This document shows positions 11,480 through 21,870 of a DNA stretch of 64,000 nucleotides, piece by piece (within the stretch, counting starts at the first letter, position 1; every line of letters starts with the position of its first letter). The notes under the pieces were generated by a model that saw only the letters and a program-made list of their open reading frames with translations, did no database searches and was not told the DNA's origin. The DNA comes from Paralithodes platypus (Eukaryota > Arthropoda > Malacostraca > Decapoda > Lithodidae). The position numbers and the translations under genes are program-made. The stretch spans positions 43,652,376 to 43,716,375 of the forward strand of contig CM064523.1 in assembly GCA_032716605.1 (NCBI GenBank), in the 5' to 3' direction.

Positions 11480-14060
11480 ACTGATGGTAGGGTGAAGGGA
11501 AGGTGAGGGAGACTGACAGTAGGGTGAAGGGAAGGTGAGGGAGACTGACAGTAGGATGAAGGTAAGGTGAGGGAGACTGACAGTAGGGTGAAGGTAAGGT
11601 GAGGGAGACTGACAGTAGGGTGAAGGTAAGGTGAGGGAGACTGACAGTAGGGTGAAGGTAAGGTGATGGAGACTGACAGTAGGGTGAAGGTAAGGTGAGG
11701 GAGACTGACAGTAGGGCGAAGGGAAGGTGAGGGAGACTGACAGTAGGGTGAAGGGAAGGTGAGGGAGACTGACAGTAGGGTGAAGGGAAGTTGAGGGAGA
11801 CTGACAGTAGAGTGAAGGTAAGGTGAGGGAGACTGACAGTAGGGTGAAGGGAAGGTGAGGGAGACTGACAGTAGGGACGTGAAGGTTATGTGAGGGAGAC
11901 TGTCAGTAGGGTGACATTAAGGTGAGGGAGACTGACAGAAGGGTGATGGGAAGTTGAGGGAGACTGACAGTAGAGTGAAGGTAAGGTGAGGGAGACTGAC
12001 AGTAGGGTGACATTAAGGTGAGGGAGACTGACAGTAGGGTGAAGGTAAGGTGAGGGAGATTGACAGTAGGGTGAAGTTAAGGCGAGGGAGACTAACAGTA
12101 GGGTGAAGGTAAGGTGAGGGCGACTGACAGTAGGGTAAAGGTAAGGCGAGGGAGACTAACAGTAGGGTGAAGGTAAGGTGAGGGAAACTGACAGTAGGGC
12201 GAAGGTAAAGTGAGCGAGATTGACAGTAGGGTGAAGGTAAGGTGAGGGAGACTGACAGTAGGGTAAAGGTAAGGTGAGGGAGACTAACAGTAGGGTGAAG
12301 GTATGGTGATGGAGACTGACAGTAGGGTGAAGGTAAGGTGAGGGAGACTAACAGTAGGGTGAAGGTAAGGTGAGGGAAACTGACAGTAGGGTGAAGGTAA
12401 GGTGAGGGAGACTGACAGTAGGGTGAAGGTAAGGTGAGGGAGACTGACAGTAGGGTGAAGGTAAAGGTAGGGAGACTGACAGTAGGGTGAAGGGAAGGTA
12501 AGGGAGACTGACAGTAGGGTGAAGGGAAGGTGAGGGAGACTGACAGTAGGGTGAAGGGAAGGTGATGGAGACTGACAGAAGGGTGATGAGAAGTTGAGGG
12601 AGACTGACAGTAGAGTGAAGGTAAGGTGAGGGAGACTGACAGTAGGGTGAAGGGATGGTGAGGGAGACTGACAGTAGGGACGTGAAGGTTATGTGAGTGA
12701 GACTGACAGTATGGTGGCATTAAGGTGAGGGAGACAGACAGTAGGGTGAAGGTAAGGTGAGGAGATTGACAGTAGGGTGAAGGTAAGGTGAAGGAAACTG
12801 ACAGTAGGGTGAAGGTAAAGTGAGGGAGACTGACAGTAGGGTGAAGGTAAGGTGAGGGAGACTGACAGTAGGGTGAAGGTAAGGTGAGGGAGACTGACAG
12901 TAGGGTGAAGGTAAGGTGAGGGAGACTGACAGTAGGGTGAACGTATGGAGAGGGAGACTGACAATAGGGTGAAGGTAAGGTGAGGGAGACTGACAGTAGG
13001 GTGAAGGTAAGGTGAGGGAGACTGACAATAGGGTGAAGGTAAGATGAGAGAGACTGACAGTAGGGTGAAGGTAAAGTGTGGGAGATTGACAGTAGGGTGA
13101 AGGTAAGGTGAGGGAGACTGACAGTTGGGTGAAGGTAAGGTAAGGGAGACTGACAGTAGGGTGAAGGTACGGTGAGGGAGACTGACAGTAGGGACGTGAA
13201 GGTAAGGTGAGGGAGACTGACAGTAGGGTGAAGGTAAGGTGAGAGAGACTGACAGTAGGGTGAAGGTAAGGTGAGGGAGACTGACAGTAGGGTGAAGGTA
13301 AGATGAGGGAGACTGACAGTAGGGTGAAGGTAAGGTGATGGAGACTGACAGTAGGGTGAAGGTAAGGTGAGGGAGACTGACAGTAGGGTGAAGGTAAGGT
13401 GAGGGAGACTGACAGTAGGGTGAAGGTAAGGTGAGGGAGACTGACAGTAGGGTGAAGGTAAGGTGAGGGAGACTGACAGTAGGGTGAAGGTAAGGTGAGG
13501 GAGACTGACAGTAGGGTGAAGGTAAGGTGAGGGAGACTGCCAGTAGAGTGAAGGTAAGGTGAGGGAGACTGACAGTAGGGTGAAGGTAAGGTGATGGAGA
13601 CTGACAGTAGGGTGAAGGTAAGGTGGGGGAGACTGACAGTAGGGTGAAGGTAAGGTGAGGGAGACTGACAGTAGGGTGAAGGTAAGGTGAGGGAGACTGA
13701 CAGTAGGGTGAAGGTAAGGTGAGGGAGACTGACAGTAGGGTGAAGGTAAGGTGAGGGAGACTGACAGTAGGATTAAGGTAAGGTGAGGGAGACTGACAGT
13801 AGGGTGAAGGTAAGGTGAGGGAGACTGACAGTAGGGTGAAGGTAAGGTGAGGGAGACTGACAGTAGGGTGAAGGTAAGGTGAAGGAGACTGACAGTAGGA
13901 TGAAGGTAAGGTGATGGAGACTGACAGTAGGGTGAAGGTAAGGTGAGGGAGACTGACAGTAGGGTGAAAGTAAGGTGAGGGAGACTGACAGTAGGGTGAA
14001 GGTAAGGTGAGGGAGACTGACAGTAGGGTGAAAGTAAAGTGAGGGAGATTGACAGTAGGA
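11480..14060 (+). repeat. 32-bp satellite, right block
   Basis: About 80 copies of the same 32-bp unit as at 3155-5012, more divergent than the left block (variants such as gaagttgagg, gggacgtgaagg and gacattaagg). The phase continues that of the left block: the left one ends at gagggaga and this one starts at ctgatggtaggg. The two blocks are therefore one array split by LINE-A1. Long open frames on the minus strand repeat a 32-residue unit and are artefacts. Confidence 0.98.
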
Positions 14061-14130
14061 TACAAAAGAGTACAAAGGAAAACAGGCAACAACATTGTTA
14101 TTGATCCTTTCGAAGCTGCATTTAACTAAA
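14061..14130 (-). mobile_element. Short CR1-type LINE 3' end
   Basis: The plus-strand text gagtacaaaggaaaacagg followed by caacaac matches, in reverse complement, the 3' terminus of the CR1 copies (cctttgtactcc repeats, then ttgttgcttg upstream). Only the last tens of bases are recognisable, so this is a severely 5'-truncated or old copy at the satellite edge. Confidence 0.5.
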
Positions 14131-14655
14131 GTACTAATCCTATGTGAAAAAAAGGATGACACAGTAAGAAGTGGTGATATTTGTTTGTACACGCAGTTTA
14201 TCAGGTGTTTGAAAAGCGCAGGAGGTGAACTTTGACTACTTAAGAAGCCAGCGAGGTAGATAGTTTTGTGGATCAAGGTTGACTAGGATAATTTGGCGTA
14301 CTGTTAGTAAGCTAACAGATAAATGTTATAGCTTGTGAACAGCACCAGTTTGTTAGACTAGCTGATAATCTCCCGGGCTCACTAGCAGGACCCCGTCATG
14401 TGTTAATATTTTAGGTTAATATACAGGAGACGCAACAACGTGTTTTTCAGGTATTTTTTTTTGTATTTTGATTTTGTTTTTGGGGTTTTAGTCGAATCTA
14501 GTGATGAAATTGAATGGGAATTAAGCATTTACCCATTATCCATCAATCTAAAGACACGCCCCCCGATAGTGGGGAGGGCTATGAAGATCAGGGAAATTGA
14601 GGGGTAAAAAGCGTATAGAACACTATAGAACACGATAATACACATTTGTAACTCA
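14131..14655. other. Unassigned spacer
   Basis: AT-rich, with no gene, RNA or element recognised. Confidence 0.4.
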
Positions 14656-15190
14656 AATTTGGCTCGGGTTTGTTCAATTTCCAGACCCATAAAACCTGAT
14701 TTTTTGAAAACCCGAGCCAAGTTTTGACGAAACTTGGCTCGGATTTAACAAATGTAAAAATTAAAAAAACACAGTAACCTTGGAAAAATATTGGCTCGGG
14801 TTTTGTCAATTTCCAGACCCATAAAACCTGACTTTTTGAAAACCCGAGCCAAGTTTTGACGAAACTTGGCTCGGATTTAACAAATGTAAAAATGAAAAAA
14901 ACACAGTAACCTTGGTAAATTATTGGCTCGGGTTTTGTCAATTTCCAGACCCATAAAACCCGACTTTTTGAAAACCCGAGCCAAGTTTTGACGAAACTTG
15001 GCTCGGATTTAACTAATTTAAAAATGAAAATAACACAGTAACCTTATTAACATGTTGGCTCGGGTTTTGTAAATTTCCATACCCATATAACCCGACATTT
15101 CGAAAACACGAGCCAAGTTTTGACGAAACTTGGCTCGGATTTTACTAATGTTCATGTTAAAATTACACAGTAACCCTAATAAAATCTTTG
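14656..15190 (+). repeat. 132-bp tandem repeat, each unit carrying a perfect hairpin
   Basis: About four copies with starts at 14661, 14793, 14925 and 15057 (period 132). Each unit holds the perfect 13-bp inverted repeat ccgagccaagttt / aaacttggctcgg with a 5-nt loop, for example 14712-14724 and 14730-14742. The last copy is degenerate. The unit is 44 codons long, so the minus frames are open, but no protein family is recognised. Confidence 0.93.
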
Positions 15191-15203
15191 TTTGGGTTTT
15201 CAT

Positions 15204-15455
15204 AAGGTTAACATTAGCCTATCCTAACGAAGTAAGAATGGGGTTAACATTAGCCTAACCTAACAACCTTACCTAACCTAACCTAGTAAGAATGGGGTTA
15301 ACATTAGCCTAACCTAACAACCTTACCTAACCTAACCTAGTAAGAATGGGGTTAACATTAGCCTAACCTAACAACCTTACCTAACAACCTTACCTAGTAA
15401 GAATGGGGTTAACATTAGCCTAACCTAACAACCTTACCTAACCTAACCTAGTATT
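15204..15455 (+). repeat. 54-bp tandem repeat built on CCTAA telomere-like motifs
   Basis: About four and a half copies of a 54-57 bp unit beginning taagaatggggttaacatta and ending in several cctaac/cctta repeats. CCTAA/TTAGG is the canonical arthropod telomere repeat; here it is degenerate and interstitial. A short GC-rich hairpin (gggggctgccgccccc) follows at about 15464-15480. Confidence 0.85.
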
Positions 15456-16500
15456 ATTGGTGGGGGCTGCCGCCCCCACACCCCCGCTGGTTGGGTACTG
15501 GCTGAAAAACTTGTTGTTTTACAGTAGGCCTATGTATTTTATTTTATTTTTGTTCTCCCTTATAATACATTTCAGCTCTTAATGACATATATAGCAATGA
15601 TGTATAGCCTATGCTCTACCGGACCTATTAGGCCTAAAAAGATCGATGGGCTAACTGTCGGTCCAAAACATCAGTATAACCAACTAGCCCTTGCATGCCA
15701 GTTTAATCTTATGCGAAAAAATCTTTTACTTTATGTTACTTTGCGATCACCCATTAAGATTCCCGAGCTAGCTGTGGTCCGGCTCCTTTATGTTGTCCCA
15801 ACCAACTAACTAACCTTAATGAACAGAAGCGGTACTGGGCTGCCTGGCTGGCCGCTTGGAGGCTCGATCACCACTCATCTTGGTCAACAGCTGGTGGATT
15901 TTTGTTTCGAATTTTTCCATGTAAAACAAGTGTATGTGCATTTCAAAACCAGCTGTCCTCGTCAGCTGTATTTGGAACACTGGTTATTGCACTTTAGACA
16001 GTTTACACTTATTGGAAGGCGAAAAGGTCTTAAGCAGCCTCAGTGTTTTTAAAGACGGTGGAAAAAGCTTTGATCGGCTCACACCCTCCACACAAGCTGG
16101 CCAGAGTCAAACTGACAGCTTATATCCTGGGCCACCTGTTTTCCAAATCATGGCATCACCTGATTGGTCGATAGACATCACGTGTCAGTGAACTCGAGTA
16201 CTCTTGGCATGAATTAGGTAGGGTGATTACTTTGGCTACGACGCCACCAGTATAGTTCATTGCATTTGCCTCCAGATGTCTCAGTTGTTGACTGACAGTC
16301 ACGCAAAAGAAGTCTCCCAGATGAAGACGAAAAAGATGAAGTGTAAACAAACCCTTAAAACGTAAATATCCATATAATATGTATTATGTTAGTTTCCCGG
16401 GAATGACACCTACATCAACAATTTGGAGAAAAATCGCTTAATCACATGCTATTGAGCTTAATTTTTTACCAATATTGTAGCGCCTCCTGTATATTGACCA
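15456..16500. other. Unassigned region
   Basis: Small open frames at 15582-15809, 15819-16052 and 15934-16191 lack recognisable domains or typical gene structure. I see no element ends. Confidence 0.4.
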
Positions 16501-16955
16501 TATTTTAAGACAGCGGCTCGGTTGTCAAAGTGCATGATTAGATTGATTATCCAATATTCGATAAATGGATATACAATCGTAGCCATGTACTTAACCTTTA
16601 ACTGTCTTGATGGTGTAATGGTTAGAGTGTTTAACATATGTATGTGGTAATCCAAGTTCGAATCCCAGGAGGATCACATGCTTTCATATATGTCATTGGG
16701 ATGTGCTTGGTGTTGGAAGTGAAATATGTACTGTATATTATATTATTCATATTGATTCGGGAACATTTCATAGCGAGGTTGGTCCTTAGAGATCTGTTTC
16801 CCATAAATTGTTCTTTCCTTTCACTTAAGCATGCTATTCAGTGCCCAGTTGGGTCTGAGTACATGATTAGATTGATATTCAGTATTCGATAAATGGATAT
16901 AAAATCGTAGTCATATGCTTAACCTTTAACTGTCTTGATTGTGTAAGGGCTAGAC
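16500..16955 (+). mobile_element. Two tandem copies of a tRNA-derived SINE; second cut by a hAT end
   Basis: At 16611-16680 a tRNA-like head has an A-box-like tggtgtaatgg and a B-box agttcgaatcc. The flank gataaatggatat...cttaacctttaactg occurs at about 16558-16605 and again at 16887-16935, so a second copy starts there. It breaks off at ggctagac (16948-16955), where a hAT-like end begins. The tRNA species is not clear. Confidence 0.6.
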
Positions 16956-17280
16956 CAGGGGTGTCAAACTCATTTGCTCTGGCGGGCCAAATTTTACACG
17001 GTACAATATTGTATGGCCGCATTAACCCCTTCTGTACCGGCGACGTCTTTTATATTTTATTGTAGCTATGTTTAGAGGATTTTGTGCAATTTAAGGAGGA
17101 TCTGTGGTAGTAAAAAGGAATAAGTGAGATGGTTCGAAGCCTATCAATTGCTGGAGGCCCTTTCGAAATTGAATAAAATCGTCAAATAGTATCAACATTT
17201 GTTAAACATATGTTCCCGGTACAGAAGAGGTTAATGTAGCAGGCCAAAGATAATATACCGGTAATGCCTCCACCTGTCCT
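16956..17280 (+). mobile_element. hAT-like transposon end fragment
   Basis: It begins caggggtgtcaaactcattt, a terminal sequence typical of hAT-superfamily elements, followed by a ggcgggccaaatt motif. Fragments continue on both sides of a nested TTAA MITE (17022-17234). I do not find the opposite terminal repeat or a transposase, so this is a terminal fragment or a short non-autonomous copy. Confidence 0.6.
17022..17234 (+). mobile_element. TTAA-flanked MITE inside the hAT fragment
   Basis: 213 bp with inverted ends ttaaccccttctgtaccgg and ccggtacagaagaggttaa (18 of 19 match). TTAA is present at each end, as expected for piggyBac-like target duplication (Kolobok elements also use TTAA). No coding capacity. 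Confidence 0.8.
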
Positions 17281-17284
17281 AATA

Positions 17285-18190
17285 TAAATTAAAATAAATG
17301 CTTCATATTATCCAGATTAAGCAATTTCTGAAAATATTCAGAGCCTGTAGCAGAAATGATAGGGTGTAAAGGGGTGTTAGGTTTATGAACTTTTGGAAGC
17401 CCATAGAGGTTACCTGGTTTAGAGCCTGAAGCGTACATATAATTAAAATTATCCATACCAATGTCGACCTTAAGGGAGCGAAGTGTTCTGTTGAGACGGT
17501 CTTCATGTTTTAATACGGTGGAGGGTAAATCACCCTTGATAAACTTAAACTTAGAGGTGTCTGTAACAATTTGGTTAAGTTTAGAATCATAATCATCTTT
17601 ATCAAGAATAACTATTCCTCTACCTTTGTCAGGACGAGTAATCACTATAGTATTATCTTCTTTAAGGGACTTTAAAACCGTGTGAATGTCATTCTTACCA
17701 TCGTCCGTGTGTCGTTAATCTGCTTACAATATTGATTAAAAGAATTTCTAGCTAGAGCTGACATATTGTGCCATACATGAGTCCAATTTTGCTTATATAT
17801 ATTACAGTTCTTTAAAGAGTAGCATCATTTTTCAGAGGGCAAACATAATTTTACATAGTTAATACGAGTGGGAGGGAGAGCAAAGTCCAAACCTAGAGAT
17901 AACACTTCTTTCTCTCGCTCAGATAAGGATCTAGAGGAGAGATTGAAAATTACTTTATCTTTATCGACAGAGCCATTAGTATGTATGCCAAGGGCTTTAA
18001 GCTTACGAGAGTGTGTAATTGAAACCTTTTTAATCGTAACTTCAAAAAAATTATCAATGATGGCAATGAGACATCTATAATCAAAGAACCGAACCAAGGG
18101 GCGTAAGTTACATTTATATTCGTTCAAATCCTGTTTAAGTTTCGACAATTTGTTCCTTTGTTTCCTAATTTCAATATCTAAAAGGTGAAA
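17285..18190 (-). pseudogene. Penelope-like element, N-terminal part, inverted copy
   Basis: On the minus strand, 18148-17825 encodes a lysine-rich N-terminal segment (RPLVRFFDYRCLIAII) and, after a break, 17645-17289 encodes TRPDKGRGIVILDKDDY, then FIKGDLPSTVLKHEDRLNRT and YGLPKVHKPNTPLHPIISA. The D-K-G-x-x-x-V-I-L and G-L-P-K-x-H-K motifs are typical of the RT N-terminus of Penelope-like elements. About 210 bp (17343-17559) is repeated in inverse orientation at 18195-18405, so two copies lie head to head. The coding sense ends after ISATGS, with unrelated sequence beyond. Confidence 0.82.
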
Positions 18191-18192
18191 AA

Positions 18193-19725
18193 GTGTATAA
18201 GTTTATCAAGGGTGATTTACCCTCCACCGTATTAAAACATGAAGACCGTCTCAACAGAACACTTCGCTCCCTTAAGGTCGACATTGGTATGGATAATTTT
18301 AATTATATGTACGCTTCAGGCTCTAAACCAGGTAACCTCTATGGGCTTCCAAAAGTTCATAAACCTAACACCCCTTTACGCCCTATCATTTCTGCTACAG
18401 GCTCTTTTAATCATAATACAGCGAAATTCTTGGTCCCTATAATTTCCCCACTCACCACCAATCACTTCACGGTTGCCAATTCCGCAGACTTTGTCAAAGA
18501 TATCACGTCCTTCAACTTCGATCACCCAGTCACTCTTGCTAGCTTTGATATAGAATCTTTATTCACAAATGTCCCATTACATGACCCAACTAATCTTATC
18601 ACTAATAACATACCCATCTCTACACTCTCTTCATTTGGCCTTAATAAGCAATCATTCCATACCCTATTGGAAATCGCTGCCCACCAATCACTTTTCTCAT
18701 ACAATGACAAGTTGTTCACCCAAACCGATGGTGTGGCGATGGGGTCACCCTTGGGTCCCTCATACGCAAATGCTTTCCTTTGCCACCACGAGGAGATTTG
18801 GTTGAATAATTGCCCTCCAAATTTTAAACCCATATTCTACCGTAGGTACATGGATGACACATTCTGGATTTTTAAGCACCCCACTCAAATCGAACAGTTT
18901 CTGTTATACCTAAACTCACAACATCCCAGTATCAGATTCACACATGAAGTAGAAGATAATCATAAACTCTCCTTCCTTGATACTCTTATCACCAAACACC
19001 CTACTTCCCTTTCCACTAGTGTTTATCGTAAGCCCACTTTTACCGGTCTAGGTACAAATTTCTTAAGTTTCATACCTCTTAAATATAAAACCAACAGTAT
19101 CATGACTCTTCTTAACAGAGCATACAATTCCTGTTCATCTTGGCTTTCGTTTCACTCTGAAACCTGTTTCCTTCTTAACTTCTTTACTAATAATAAATAC
19201 CCCACTCATATGTTTAACACATTCCTGAACCATTTTCTTAACTCTAAGCTCTGCCCACCCACCCCAGTTCCAACCGTACAAAAAGACACTAGATATTTTA
19301 AACTCCCATATTTAGGGCCACTTAGCTATGAAATTAGGAAATCCCTCCAAAAAACTCTTCGCAACTGCTACCCACATATCAAATTCAAATTCGTTTTTTC
19401 TAATAATAACACTATAGGAAATTTCCTCAAACATACTTCTTCTCTTCCTATGAACCTCCATTCCAATGTGGTTTACCAGTTCACCTGTTCTAGCTGTACT
19501 GCTAGATACGTTGGTTGCACCTCACGTTGGTTGCTTCACCGTATCCGGGAGCACCAAGGTAAATCCATTCGAACAGGCAGGTTGATTTCTAAGCCTTCCA
19601 CTTCTGCTATCCGCGATCACTCTCACCAGTTTGATCACCCTTTCTCTTCCACAGACTTCCAGATACTAACCACATGCCATTCACGCTGTGACCGTATCAC
19701 CTCAGAATCAATCTATATAAATTAA
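18193..19725 (+). CDS. Penelope-like reverse transcriptase with GIY-YIG endonuclease (5'-truncated)
   Basis: A 510-codon open frame. Residues 50-70 carry YGLPKVHK and PIISATGS; 116-122 SFDIESL (first catalytic Asp); 180-190 GVAMGSPLGPS; 217-223 RRYMDDT (catalytic YMDD); 258-264 KLSFLDT. Residues about 427-505 form a GIY-YIG nuclease (VYQFTCSSCTARYVGC, conserved Arg at 450). This RT plus GIY-YIG pairing defines canonical Penelope-like elements, which copy themselves by target-primed reverse transcription. The start codon lies inside the domain, so the N-terminus is missing. The TAA at 19723 is probably premature: the same frame continues LKPSLNN to a further stop at 19777-19779. It could still be a fairly young copy. 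Confidence 0.93.
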   Translation: MYKFIKGDLPSTVLKHEDRLNRTLRSLKVDIGMDNFNYMYASGSKPGNLYGLPKVHKPNTPLRPIISATGSFNHNTAKFLVPIISPLTTNHFTVANSADFVKDITSFNFDHPVTLASFDIESLFTNVPLHDPTNLITNNIPISTLSSFGLNKQSFHTLLEIAAHQSLFSYNDKLFTQTDGVAMGSPLGPSYANAFLCHHEEIWLNNCPPNFKPIFYRRYMDDTFWIFKHPTQIEQFLLYLNSQHPSIRFTHEVEDNHKLSFLDTLITKHPTSLSTSVYRKPTFTGLGTNFLSFIPLKYKTNSIMTLLNRAYNSCSSWLSFHSETCFLLNFFTNNKYPTHMFNTFLNHFLNSKLCPPTPVPTVQKDTRYFKLPYLGPLSYEIRKSLQKTLRNCYPHIKFKFVFSNNNTIGNFLKHTSSLPMNLHSNVVYQFTCSSCTARYVGCTSRWLLHRIREHQGKSIRTGRLISKPSTSAIRDHSHQFDHPFSSTDFQILTTCHSRCDRITSESIYIN

Positions 19726-20062
19726 TTAAAACCTAGCCTGAACAACACGGCCACTGCAACACCTCTTTTCACTCAGTAAATATCCTTCCATTTTCTTTTC
19801 GTACTTTATTGTACACCCTCTCTTATTAGTATTATTTGTTTAAGTTTAGCTTAATGCTGTTCTCTTAATACATAGTTTTTGTTTTATTATGTTTAGCTCT
19901 TCTCGGTTCATATTCATACGAACCTTACTGCTTGATATTTCACATCCATATGTAATTATTTGTTTTATTTCTTATGTAAACTTTCATTTATTTTAGATTC
20001 ACTGAAGATGGAGACTGTTTTCTCCGAAACGTTTGGTAACCAATAAAGATAAGATGTTCGCT
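19726..20062 (+). mobile_element. Penelope-like element 3' region
   Basis: After the readable C-terminus the sequence is AT-rich. At 20001-20030 it contains ctgaagatggagactg, then tctccgaaacg, then gtttggtaac and an aataaa at 20042. This resembles the core of the hammerhead motifs known from Penelope termini but lacks a convincing stem I (see findings). The element seems to end near the TA microsatellite at 20096. Confidence 0.5.
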
Positions 20063-20092
20063 ACTACGCTGGTTCTCCTTTTCCTTGTGAGA

Positions 20093-20095
<3 letters not shown>

Positions 20096-20188
<93 letters not shown>
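20096..20188 (+). repeat. (TA)n then (GA)n microsatellite
   Basis: A compound dinucleotide tract: about 27 TA units, then about 19 GA units. Confidence 0.98.
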
Positions 20189-20189
<1 letters not shown>

Positions 20190-20347
20190 GGAACATGGTA
20201 AATATACAAATGGGTACAGATATCATAAGTTATCTTGTGTTCACAATCACCTTAAAGAAATATACAGAAAAGCTTGACAGAATAACCCCTCGACTAAAAC
20301 ACATTGTCTTATTATCAATTATTATTTATAAATACCTTACTCTCTTG

Positions 20348-20515
20348 CAGGGGAGGTGTGGCGGAGTGGTCTTGCCACTGGACTGGTAATCCAATGGACC
20401 CGGGTTCGAATCCTAATATGTCAATGGGAAGATATTATTGGGATGGAGTTTGTGCTATACCTAGTATCAGTGCATTACCACAGCACACCGAAATGCCCAA
20501 AAAAATACCCTCATT
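20348..20515 (+). mobile_element. tRNA-derived SINE (Thr-like head)
   Basis: The head at 20352-20423 has A box gtggcggagtgg and B box gggttcgaatcc at normal tRNA spacing. A possible anticodon loop ctggtaa would give GGT (Thr). The body continues to the (TAGA)-like tail of the neighbouring LINE. This reads as a SINE and not a functional tRNA gene because the acceptor stem does not close cleanly. Confidence 0.7.
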
Positions 20516-20517
20516 GT

Positions 20518-21870
20518 TCCCTGATTCTATCTATCTATTGCCTGACGCCGTGATCCCCGAAGGGGTGACCACGAACGAACCGCCCCCATGCACCTCTGTC
20601 CACAGTCAGTCGATGCCCCTCCCCCCAACCAGCACCGCCTTCGTTCATGTACTTCCTCACTCCATCCTTCCACCTCTCATTCGGTCTACCTCTCCCTCTC
20701 TGTCCCTCCACCTCGCTCTCGTACACCCTCTTAGTCATTCTCTCGCTTTCCATACGTTCCATATGGCCGAACCATCTCAAGTTGTTCCTTTTCACACTTT
20801 CCAGCACATCTACCTCCACACCACACCTACTTCTTACTTCCTCATTAGTCTGTCTATCCCTCCATGTAACTCCGCACACACTTCTTAAGTAATTAATTTC
20901 CACTGCTCTCACTCTTGGTCTGAGTCACTTAACCAACGTCCATGCTTCGCTTCCGTAAGTCAGTGTCGGGATTACCACACTGTCATGCAAGGACTTCTTC
21001 ACTTCCATACTGACCACCCTATTTCTTGTTACTGCTTTTAGCATTCCTACAACCCTCTTCCCCTGTTGTACCCTCTCCCGCATTCTTTATCCATAGTCCC
21101 ATCTTTACTCAACACACTGCCCAGATACTTAAAAGAGTTGACGATCTCCATAGCCTGACCGTTCAGCTTCACCTCACACTCTGTGACTTCACCCATTTCG
21201 AAGACCATAACCTTGCTCTTCCCCGCATTTACCTTCAAATTCCGTTTTTCGCACACTGTTCCAAACTCACTTACCAGACCCTGCAACTCCCATTCATTAT
21301 CACTCATCAGAACTGTATCATCTGCAAACAGCAGTATAGGTAGCTTCCACTCAATTCCCTCCCTTTTCAGCGATACACCAACATCCACTGCTCTTGATAG
21401 TATTTCTTTCATGACTCCATCAATATATACAGTAAACAACTACGGGGACATCACACACCCCTGTTTCAAACCAATATTCAGGTCAAAGAACTCGCTCTGC
21501 TCACTCTCCACACGTACTGCTGCCTTTGCACCCTCATACATGCTCTTCACTGCTTTCAGCAACTTGCCCTCTACTCCGTATATTCTAAGTACTTTCCACA
21601 AACCTTCTCTATCCACTCTGTCATAGGCCTTCTCCAAGTCCATAAAGGCAACATACACCTTTTGTTTCTTCTCCAGATACTTCTCCACAACACAATTCAG
21701 GGTAAAATTCTGATCTACACATCCTCTTCCCTTCCTAAAACCTCCCTGCTCGTCGCCTATCCATATCTCCGTTCTCACTCTCACTCTCTCAATCACTACC
21801 CTACTGTATACCTTCCCTACTACGCTTAGAAGACATATTCCTCGGTGGTTACCACACACTCCTCTTTCCC
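20518..21870 (-). mobile_element. RTE-like LINE, 5'-truncated
   Basis: A minus-strand LINE remnant from mid-RT to the 3' end. The 3' end at about 20520-20535 carries an imperfect (TAGA)n tail, and the 5' end is truncated near 21860. The coding remnant is described separately. The family resembles the RTE group; the clade is tentative. Confidence 0.8.
20535..21859 (-). pseudogene. RTE-like LINE reverse transcriptase remnant
   Basis: 21859-21440 encodes GICLLSVVGKVYSRVV, QGGFRKGRGCVDQ, FMDLEKAYDRVDREGL (catalytic motif A) and GLKQGCVMSP. A single in-frame TAG separates it from 21439-21047, which gives LFADDTVLM (the catalytic ADD) and FKYLGSVLSKDG. A frameshift near 21085 precedes YGSEAWT-type sequence. 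20912-20535 then encodes the C-terminus (NNLRWFGHMERM, GRGRPNERW). No endonuclease remains. One stop plus one frameshift indicate a fairly recent but dead copy. Confidence 0.85.

Noticed and set aside
12013..14276. Long minus-strand frames rich in SPSPYLHPTVSLPHL
   Set aside because: Translation of the 32-bp satellite (32-residue period), not a repeat protein.
15582..16191. Short plus-strand ORFs as small genes
   Set aside because: Overlapping frames without domains, conserved composition or splice context.
17022..17234. Kolobok instead of piggyBac origin for TTAA elements
   Set aside because: Not excluded; both use TTAA. The CCC-starting ends favour piggyBac-like, but without a transposase the choice stays open.
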